Source: JAYZVT01 sp050248375 (GTDB taxonomy: Bacteria; Pseudomonadota; Alphaproteobacteria; Rhizobiales; Methyloligellaceae). Taken from it: a stretch of DNA of 10,308 nucleotides. How positions within the stretch are numbered: position 1 is the first letter of the stretch; each line of letters starts with the position of its first letter. Below the pieces are notes generated by a model. That model was not told the DNA's origin, made no database searches, and saw only the letters and a list, made by a program, of their open reading frames with translations. Positions 1 to 5,162 of the stretch are shown in pieces. The DNA lies in NCBI GenBank assembly GCA_050248375.1, contig JBFWSL010000135.1, positions 1-10,308 of the forward strand, written 5' to 3'. The translations under genes and the position numbers were made by a program.

Positions 1-2
1 TG

Positions 3-476
3 CGACCATCCGTAGAGGCCCGCGCCGGAGCGGGTCCCGCCGCCATTCGCAACTTCGGCTTTGCCGCCGGCGCCGGCCTGATGCTCGTCGCCGATGTGAT
101 TTTCATGCTGAACCATCCCGGAACCGGTCATCGGTCGGCCTATCCCGATCCGGTAGGCATCTATGCCGTGGCCATGCCTGCATATCTCCCGGCGACGGCG
201 GAATCCCTGCGGGTCGGCATTGAGAGCACTGCGGCTCCCTGCCCGGGGACGACGCCTTACTTCGTGCGCACGGTCGGGCCCGGGCGCTGCCGCAATCTGC
301 TGGCGCGCTGGCCGGGCGTTGCCTCCGGGTCCGGACTGGATGGGGAATGCCGGTATTTCTATTCAAGCCTGGACGCGGCGCGGCAGGGCAGGGACGTTGT
401 TCACGTGGCGTCGGGCGGACAATGTCTCACCGCGCGCAAGGACGTGGCCGGTCTCGAGCCGGACCTATCCCGCTAG
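3..476 (+). CDS. 3' part of an unrecognised membrane-anchored or secreted protein
   Basis: The reading frame is open from the left edge (first complete codon at base 3) to a TAG at 474-476, so the gene most likely starts outside the window. An internal ATG at 81 exists but has no ribosome binding site in front of it. The visible part has a hydrophobic stretch (FGFAAGAGLMLVADVIFML) that could be a membrane segment or signal anchor. A mostly polar domain of about 115 residues follows, with four cysteines (in APCPG, GRCRN, GECRY and GQCLT), as expected of a periplasmic domain with two disulfides. Third codon positions are mostly G or C, as in the neighbouring real genes, and competing frames give arginine-rich shadow peptides. 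I recognise no family and assign no function. It converges on the heme genes and is not obviously linked to them. Confidence 0.5.
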   Translation, partial: RPSVEARAGAGPAAIRNFGFAAGAGLMLVADVIFMLNHPGTGHRSAYPDPVGIYAVAMPAYLPATAESLRVGIESTAAPCPGTTPYFVRTVGPGRCRNLLARWPGVASGSGLDGECRYFYSSLDAARQGRDVVHVASGGQCLTARKDVAGLEPDLSR

Positions 477-492
477 CCGGGCGCCCACAGGA

Positions 493-514
493 CCGGGCGG
501 CTTCGGCCGCCCGG
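493..514. terminator. Bidirectional hairpin with a TTCG loop between convergent genes
   Basis: A perfect 9-bp inverted repeat (CCGGGCGGC and GCCGCCCGG) encloses a TTCG tetraloop. A C(UUCG)G loop is unusually stable in RNA. The hairpin starts 16 bases after the stop of the left gene and lies 22 bases beyond the stop of the convergent monooxygenase gene, the right place for a shared terminator. No clear T-run follows on either strand, so it may act as a weak intrinsic terminator or as a 3'-end stabiliser. Confidence 0.6.
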
Positions 515-536
515 CAGCCATGCATTCTCGCCCCGC

Positions 537-845
537 TTACTGGATGACCTCGAACCCTTCGAAATTCGGGTGACCCAGCGTCATGCCGTCGGAAGTGTTG
601 CCGGCATTGGCGTGCGCCTTGCGGAAGGCGTCGGACTTCGTCCAGTTGTTGAAATCCTCGAAGGTCTTCCAGGTGGTGTGGGACGAATAGAGGATGTGGT
701 CCTCGCGCTCCGGTCCGCGCAGCATGTGAAACTCCACGAAGCCGTCCATCTCGTGCAGGTAGCTGTTGCGCGTGCGCCAGAGCTCTTCGAAGTCCTTGGC
801 CCGCTCCTTGCGCACCTGGAATCGGTTCATCGCGATATACATCAT
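537..845 (-). CDS. IsdG-type heme-degrading monooxygenase (ABM fold)
   Basis: This 102-residue protein has the size and pattern of a single antibiotic-biosynthesis-monooxygenase (ferredoxin-like) domain. IsdG-type members open the heme ring and release iron, and rhizobial relatives are named HmuQ and HmuD. The three residues known to be needed in IsdG (Asn, Trp and the heme-ligating His) have counterparts at N7, W68 and H78, with the expected spacing. The motif FVEFHMLRG, the LYSSHTTW strand and the C-terminal GHPNFEGFEVIQ are typical of alphaproteobacterial proteins of this group. The chosen start has an AAGGAG at 852-857, 6 bases upstream. A second ATG directly after it (842) is also possible, at 9 bases from that site, and would give exactly the S. 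aureus IsdI/IsdG-like numbering N6/W67/H77. The gene lies 20 bases after hutX and is clearly in the same operon, which fits a role in cytosolic breakdown of imported heme. The enzyme function is inferred from family and context. Confidence 0.88.
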   Translation of the reverse strand: MMYIAMNRFQVRKERAKDFEELWRTRNSYLHEMDGFVEFHMLRGPEREDHILYSSHTTWKTFEDFNNWTKSDAFRKAHANAGNTSDGMTLGHPNFEGFEVIQ

Positions 846-865
846 TGCCGTCTCCTTCTTTCCTC

Positions 866-1375
866 TTATAGCGCTTTCATGGCTTCCCGGCAGGACCGGT
901 ATTTCTCGATCTGATCGGGATGCATCTTCCGGTTCTCGTCGCGGCCGAGATAGATCTTGAACATGCATCCGCCGTCCTTGTTGAAGAACTGGACCGAATG
1001 CGTCTCGTTGTCGAACAGCGGCCGTGACACGAAGCTGATGCTCGCGCAGTTGTCTGCCTTCAGATGGCCGCCGATCGGCCGGCCGCTGATGTTGTAGTAG
1101 CCGCGCCCGAAGCTGCCCGCCGGCACCGCGCCTTTCGCTTCCAGTACGAGGTCGTCGGTATGCACCAGGAAGGTGACGTCACCCCATGTGGCGATCTCGT
1201 TCATCACCTTCTCGAAATTCTCGCCGCCGACGGTAACCGCCTGTCCTTCCGGCAGGCAGGCAATCACATCCGCCGGGGTGGCGTCGTGCTCCCTGGCCAG
1301 GAACTCGATCACCGCGCCGGGCTTGTCCTCCAGCGAGGCCTTGATCGCGTCCCGTGTCTGCGCCGCAATTGGCAT
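866..1375 (-). CDS. hutX: HutX/ChuX-family cytosolic heme carrier protein
   Basis: The 169-residue product matches the HutX/HuvX/ChuX family in length and sequence. These cytosolic proteins bind imported heme and hand it to a heme-degrading enzyme (HutZ in Vibrio). The core runs from about residue 45 to the end, with the family blocks FLVHTDDLVLEAKG, FGRGYYNISG, GGHLKADNC, FFNKDGGCMFKIYLGRD and KYRSC. H72 and H104 fall where ChuX has its two candidate heme-ligating histidines. The ATG at 1375 is preceded by GGGAG (1382-1386) at a 6-base spacing. A longer in-frame reading to 1447 adds only basic residues unlike the family and crosses this binding site, so I reject it. The gene lies 105 bases behind the receptor gene and 20 bases before the heme monooxygenase. 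The likely recipient of its heme is that IsdG-type enzyme, since no HutZ gene is present in the window. Confidence 0.93.
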   Translation of the reverse strand: MPIAAQTRDAIKASLEDKPGAVIEFLAREHDATPADVIACLPEGQAVTVGGENFEKVMNEIATWGDVTFLVHTDDLVLEAKGAVPAGSFGRGYYNISGRPIGGHLKADNCASISFVSRPLFDNETHSVQFFNKDGGCMFKIYLGRDENRKMHPDQIEKYRSCREAMKAL

Positions 1376-1423
1376 GTGTTTCTCCCTTCTTGCACGTGAT
1401 CTCTTATGCACACACAACGACAC

Positions 1424-1445
1424 GCGCGGCGCCGGGGCGCCACGC
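1424..1445 (-). terminator. Strong hairpin between receptor gene and hutX
   Basis: In the - strand transcript, GCGTGGCGC and GCGCCGCGC form a 9-bp stem (one G-U pair) around a CCCG loop. It begins 35 bases after the receptor stop codon and ends 48 bases before the hutX start. No T-run follows it, so full termination is doubtful. A partial terminator, or a stabiliser of the receptor mRNA that lets the receptor be made in excess over HutX and the monooxygenase, is more likely. Confidence 0.4.
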
Positions 1446-1480
1446 ATGCCAGATCCGAATTGTCGTGCCGCTGTGTGCGG

Positions 1481-3658
1481 CTAGTTCAGTTTGACCTTCG
1501 CGGTCACCACCACGGCGCGGCCGACGCCGGGCAGCTCGTCCACCGTAGGCCTGTAGGATTCGTCGGTGAGGTTCTCGAAGTTCACCGCGAGCCGGTACTT
1601 CTCGTCCGGGCCGAAGGTGGTTCCCAGGTTCAGGTTCAGGGTCGCCCAGCCGTCGGTTTCGCTCGTGGTGCCGTCGGAGTCGGTGAACTCCGCGCCGGTG
1701 CCGGCCCGCATGAACAGGTCCGCGTAGGCGGTGCCGCCTTTGTTCAGCAGCCAGTCCTTGCGGACGCCGATGCGCCCCGACCACAGGGGAGTGTTGGAAT
1801 TGTAGGTGGAGAAGGTGGCGTAGTCGAACCTGCGCTTCGTGTAGGCGCCGCTGATATACGTCTTGATCGTCGTGTCCGGGATCAACATTTCTCCCAGCAT
1901 CTCGACGCCGAACGCACGGGACGCATCGATGTTCCGCCAGATGTAATCGCCCGCCGCGGCGCCCGCGGGGCAATTTCCGGCCGTACCGCAAAGAATGGTC
2001 TGCAGATAGTCCTCGGCGTCGGAGACGAAGAACGCCACGTCGGCCAGGAACATCGGACCGTCGTGACGCCAGCCGATTTCGTAGTTCTTCGACCGCTCCG
2101 CCGTCAGGTCCGAATTCGAGTAGACCTGCTGCCCGCCCGCGCTGCTCGGCACGAAGAGCTGCAGCAGCGTCGGATAGACATAGCCTTCCGAGTACAGCGC
2201 GCGAAGCGTGTTCTTCTCGTCCACGTCCACGGTCGCGCCGATGCTCTTGGTCAGCTCGTCGTCATCCGACGAGGTCAACTGCGCGTGGTTGCTGCTGTTC
2301 AGGTTAGTCTTCACATAATAGTAGCGCAGGCCCGAAGTGATGGTCAGGCCGGGGCCGAACTTCCATTCGTCCTGGATGAAGACCGAGGAGGTCTGCGTCT
2401 CGGCCACGTCGAGCTCGAGCGCGGAACTGTTCAGCGTGCTGAATGGCCACGGTGGCGGACCGGCGGGGAAGACACCCGTGGTCGCGACGTCCTGCGTCAG
2501 CGTCTTGTCGAGTTCGTCGCTGAGATACTGGGCGCCCGCGATCAGATAGTGGTTCGCCGCGGGCGTGAAGTCGAACTGGGTGGCTACGCCCTTGTTGGTG
2601 ATGGTGTCGTCGCTCGCCAGGCTGATGTCGATCGCGCTTGCGCCTGGCTGGAACGGTCCGACAGGAGCATTGGTAAGAATCCCGATGTCGTTGGAGAACA
2701 GCCGGTCGATGGTCTGGTAATAGGCGTCGATATGGAATTTCCGCCAGATCTCGCCGATATCGTCCACGTCGTAGAACAACGCGTATTTCTGCCGTTCGCG
2801 AAGCGGCAATCCGATGTCGAATGCGGCAAGGCTGCTGCCGTCGGGCTGCAACCCGAGGTCGGCGGGATCGGTCCATGTCTCCGCGTCGGACAGCTTGAAC
2901 TTGTCCGCCTTGAACTGGAGATAGTGGTTCTGGCGCTCTCCCAGACGGATGCCCAGATGGGCGAACAGGCTGTCGTCGCTGAAGGAGCTGGGGACCAGCC
3001 TGCCTGAAGGATCGTAATCGGTTCCCGCCACGTCGCGGTCGTCGTGATCCGACTTCGAGCCGAACAGGCGGTAGTCGAAGCGGCCCACCGTGCCGTGCAC
3101 GCTGGCCGAGCCGTGATAGCCGTCGGTTCCCGAGAAGTAGCTGCTGGAAAGCTCCGCGCCGATCTTGTTGGGCCCGCCGCGCTTGGTGATGATGTTGATG
3201 ACGCCGCCGATCGACTTGGTGCCGTAGATCACTGAAGACGGTCCGCGCACCACGTCGATGCGCTCGATGATGTCGGGATCGATCAGGATCGGCGTGCCAT
3301 AGGAACTGTGGTCGGTGATTTCCTGCCCGTCGATGAGCACGGTGACGCGCCGCGAGGACTCGCCGCGGATGCGCAGGCGCTTCATGCCGGCGACATTGGC
3401 GTCCACGAGCTCGACGCCGGGCACGTCGCGCAGCATCTCGGCCACGCTTTCCGGCGGCTTCTCGTCCATTTGCCGGCGCGTTTCAACGTAGGTCGAACGC
3501 GGACTGTCCTTGATCGTCCGTTCGGTCCGGGTGCTGGTGACGGTGATTGTCTGAAGATAGGTGTCGGTCGCGCTTTGTGCGTCCGCGTCCGTCGGCAGCA
3601 AAGCCGCACCACAAACCGTCAGCAACAGGAGCTGACGAACTCCCCCAAGCTTACACAT
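1481..3658 (-). CDS. TonB-dependent outer-membrane receptor, probably for heme or hemoproteins
   Basis: The product has 725 residues, normal for a 22-stranded TonB-dependent receptor. Residues 1-27 form a signal peptide (cut after ADA). A TonB box-like ITVTSTR follows at 38-44. The plug domain spans about 48-160, with the hallmarks LIDGQEI, IERIDVVRGP and VIYGTKSIGGVINIITK, and the beta-barrel fills the rest, ending in VVVTAKVKLN without the common terminal aromatic residue. Where heme receptors carry FRAP and NPNL boxes, this protein has YVYPTL (493-498) and NSDLTAE (515-521), and no histidine lies between them. A plug histidine, H117 (ITDHSSYG), is a possible heme contact. The heme assignment therefore depends largely on hutX and the heme monooxygenase directly downstream. 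Another iron chelate as substrate is possible. The ATG is supported by AAGGGGG (3665-3671) 6 bases upstream. The gene leads a probable operon behind an iron-regulator-like operator. Confidence 0.92.
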   Translation of the reverse strand: MCKLGGVRQLLLLTVCGAALLPTDADAQSATDTYLQTITVTSTRTERTIKDSPRSTYVETRRQMDEKPPESVAEMLRDVPGVELVDANVAGMKRLRIRGESSRRVTVLIDGQEITDHSSYGTPILIDPDIIERIDVVRGPSSVIYGTKSIGGVINIITKRGGPNKIGAELSSSYFSGTDGYHGSASVHGTVGRFDYRLFGSKSDHDDRDVAGTDYDPSGRLVPSSFSDDSLFAHLGIRLGERQNHYLQFKADKFKLSDAETWTDPADLGLQPDGSSLAAFDIGLPLRERQKYALFYDVDDIGEIWRKFHIDAYYQTIDRLFSNDIGILTNAPVGPFQPGASAIDISLASDDTITNKGVATQFDFTPAANHYLIAGAQYLSDELDKTLTQDVATTGVFPAGPPPWPFSTLNSSALELDVAETQTSSVFIQDEWKFGPGLTITSGLRYYYVKTNLNSSNHAQLTSSDDDELTKSIGATVDVDEKNTLRALYSEGYVYPTLLQLFVPSSAGGQQVYSNSDLTAERSKNYEIGWRHDGPMFLADVAFFVSDAEDYLQTILCGTAGNCPAGAAAGDYIWRNIDASRAFGVEMLGEMLIPDTTIKTYISGAYTKRRFDYATFSTYNSNTPLWSGRIGVRKDWLLNKGGTAYADLFMRAGTGAEFTDSDGTTSETDGWATLNLNLGTTFGPDEKYRLAVNFENLTDESYRPTVDELPGVGRAVVVTAKVKLN

Positions 3659-3688
3659 ACACAGCCCCCTTCATGCATGCCGTGCAGT

Positions 3689-3694
3689 ATTATT
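3689..3694 (-). promoter_or_regulatory. Candidate -10 element for the receptor operon
   Basis: On the - strand this reads AATAAT, five of six matches to TATAAT. It stands in an AT-rich island of an otherwise GC-rich region, about 30 bases before the receptor start codon. The matching -35 position would overlap the TGA-N9-TCA palindrome, but its match to consensus is poor. The assignment is tentative. Confidence 0.3.
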
Positions 3695-3701
3695 AGTTCA
3701 T

Positions 3702-3718
3702 CTGATTGAATTGATCAG
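3702..3718. promoter_or_regulatory. Candidate iron-responsive operator (TGA-N9-TCA) before the receptor gene
   Basis: The sequence TGATTGAATTGATCA (3703-3717) fits the TGA-N9-TCA pattern described for RirA-type iron-responsive operators. Flanking C and G extend the palindrome arms to CTGAT and ATCAG. It lies 44 bases before the receptor start and next to the candidate -10, where a bound repressor would block RNA polymerase. The pattern is short and will occur by chance in 10 kb, so the support comes from its position in an intergenic region and from a second copy before tonB. Confidence 0.45.
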
Positions 3719-3838
3719 TACACGGCTTAAGTCAGGGATAGCGCTACGGGGCGTTGAGTAAAAATGAATAGTCTGCAATGACGATTTTGCAGGACATGGA
3801 AGTGTCGGGAAGTCGCTGCGCTCCATGGCGCTTTCGCG

Positions 3839-4210
3839 TCAGCCGCCAGGCTTCTGCGTGGAATTGGCGCACCACGTTTGCGAAGTCTTGGCTGCCGGCC
3901 GGTCGCGGAGATGCTGCTGGCACGCTTCCAGTGATTTCTCGAGCGTCACCGTGACCAACTGGCCGCTCACCTCGATCAGATAGGTGTGCCTTGGGGCATT
4001 CTCCGGGGCGCCATGCTCGAAGGGTGAGAATGTCTGGCTGCTTCTGTGGCAGCCGAGATGATGGATCTCATAACCGCTCTTGCGCAGGATTCCGCCCACC
4101 ATCTTCGAGATTTCCAGGCACGAGGCCTCGTCCGGAGCGGGCGAAAACGCGGCGGAGAACTGTCCGCCCCCGGCCACGGTCAGGATGATCAGAAGATAGG
4201 CCGTCTGCAA
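3839..4210 (-). CDS. Small secreted protein of unknown function with four cysteines, in the heme-uptake block
   Basis: I do not recognise this 123-residue protein. It starts with a signal-peptide-like segment (hydrophobic residues 4-20, possible cut near FSA-AFS). The rest would be a periplasmic domain of about 100 residues with cysteines at 31, 54, 97 and 114, enough for two disulfides, and histidines at 50, 51, 55, 66, 75 and 100. A central strand-like segment (HTYLIEVSGQLVTVTLEKSLEAC) suggests a small mixed alpha/beta fold. The start is a TTG at 4210. It is supported by GGGAG (4217-4221) at a 6-base spacing and because any later start would remove the signal peptide. The gene follows tonB by 20 bases and must be cotranscribed with it, and the receptor gene comes next. 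Its place suggests an accessory role in TonB-dependent heme or iron uptake, but this rests on location only. Confidence 0.72.
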   Translation of the reverse strand: MQTAYLLIILTVAGGGQFSAAFSPAPDEASCLEISKMVGGILRKSGYEIHHLGCHRSSQTFSPFEHGAPENAPRHTYLIEVSGQLVTVTLEKSLEACQQHLRDRPAAKTSQTWCANSTQKPGG

Positions 4211-4216
4211 GGCTGG

Positions 4217-4221
4217 CTCCC
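4217..4221 (-). promoter_or_regulatory. Ribosome binding site that fixes the TTG start at 4210
   Basis: The - strand reads GGGAG, 6 bases before the TTG codon that opens the small secreted protein gene. No ATG or GTG that keeps the signal peptide is available, so this site decides the start. Confidence 0.55.
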
Positions 4222-4230
4222 GCTCTGCTC

Positions 4231-4998
4231 TTACCGGAACTGGATCGGCACGGTGAAGGAGATGCTTCTCGGCAGGCCCGCCGGAATCGGCGGAAACCCC
4301 CCACGTACGGCGCTCAGCGCGGCACTGTTCAGGGCGCCCGAGGCGCCGCGCACGATGCTGGCGCCCGCGACGCCGCCCGAGGAGGTAACGGTAAAGCGCA
4401 CGATGACCACGCCGGAACCTCCCGGCGAGCGGGCCCGGCCCGCCACCCGTGCCCGGACACGGTCCTTGTAACCGGCGAGTTCTGCCGCGCTGGCCGCTTC
4501 CGATTGCGCGCCGCCCGCGCCGCCTCCGCTGCGGCTCACCGCCGCGGTCGCCTTGCGCGGGGCCTTGGTGATGTCTTCCTTTTTCTTCTCCTGCACCGGC
4601 TTTTCTTCCACCGGCTCGACTTCGTCGGTGGTGGGCTCGACCGGCAGCGCCACGGCCGCGCCTGTGGAATAGGTCTCGAAGTCCTGCTCCGTGACCTGCG
4701 GTTGCACCGCTTCCGGCTCGGGCTCGGTGACCTCCTCGGGGGGCTTTTCCGCTATTTTATCGGGTTCCGCGTCTGATGAGGCGCTGACCGGCTCCACCGT
4801 TTGCATCAGCTCGGACAGGTTGTCCTGCGTGACCATGGACACCACGCCGAGCTGCGAAGCGATCTGGCCTGCGGAGCGGTCGCCGCCGGTGTCCGTCTGC
4901 ATGGCGGCCACCGCGAAAACGGCGCCATGCAGCAGGATTGCCAGCACGCAGGCCGCGATCCAGCGCCGCGCGGCGGTCCTGGGCAATGCGAGGGTCAT
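4231..4998 (-). CDS. tonB: TonB energy-transducing protein
   Basis: TonB spans the periplasm and passes energy from the proton motive force, via ExbB/ExbD, to outer-membrane receptors. The 255-residue product has the full layout: a short cytosolic N-terminus, one membrane segment (about 13-33), a long Pro/Glu/Lys/Val-rich periplasmic linker (about 75-150), a Gly/Ser-rich joint (155-170), and the C-terminal TonB domain (about 172-255) with YKDRVRARV, VVIVRFTVTSSG and the signature FPPIPAGLP. H24 in the membrane segment corresponds to the essential H20 of E. coli TonB, while the serine of the SxxxH motif is alanine here (A20). The ATG at 4998 has only a poor ribosome binding site (AAAG), though no better start is seen. 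The likely partner is the receptor encoded downstream. ExbB and ExbD genes are not in the window and must lie elsewhere. Confidence 0.93.
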   Translation of the reverse strand: MTLALPRTAARRWIAACVLAILLHGAVFAVAAMQTDTGGDRSAGQIASQLGVVSMVTQDNLSELMQTVEPVSASSDAEPDKIAEKPPEEVTEPEPEAVQPQVTEQDFETYSTGAAVALPVEPTTDEVEPVEEKPVQEKKKEDITKAPRKATAAVSRSGGGAGGAQSEAASAAELAGYKDRVRARVAGRARSPGGSGVVIVRFTVTSSGGVAGASIVRGASGALNSAALSAVRGGFPPIPAGLPRSISFTVPIQFR

Positions 4999-5054
4999 GC
5001 GCTTTAGCTAAGGGAGGCCCGTCGCGCGCAGCAAGTGAAATACATAAACAGATA

Positions 5055-5071
5055 TTGATGAGGAATTTCAA
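5055..5071. promoter_or_regulatory. Second candidate iron-responsive operator (TGA-N9-TCA), before tonB
   Basis: TGATGAGGAATTTCA (5056-5070) again fits TGA-N9-TCA, and flanking T and A extend the arms to TTGA and TCAA. It lies 57 bases upstream of tonB, in the 164-base gap between tonB and the divergent solute-binding protein gene. On the - strand the right half overlaps TTGAAA (5066-5071), a good -35 candidate for tonB, with only a weak -10 (TTTATG) 17 bases on. Because the gap is shared, the same site could also affect the + strand gene. Confidence 0.4.
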
Positions 5072-5162
5072 ATAATCGGCCATCGCCGAATGCAACTTTA
5101 TCCCTGCGAGGAATTCAGTATTCAGCAGCCGCCTCAGGCAAGTATGACTGGGTCCAATGTGA

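Noticed and set aside
1406..3007. A 533-codon open frame on the + strand opposite the receptor gene
   Set aside because: It is antisense to an intact TonB-dependent receptor and its Arg/Val/Gly-rich translation matches no family I know.
3818..3838. Weak dyad (GCGC around the Nco-like CATGG) just after the small secreted protein gene, as a possible terminator
   Set aside because: The arms are only 4 bases and there is no T-run, so no terminator between this gene and the receptor operon can be claimed.
5113..5125. Direct repeat ATTCAG-T-ATTCAG upstream of the solute-binding protein gene
   Set aside because: Two 6-base copies are too short to distinguish from chance, and no known operator fits.
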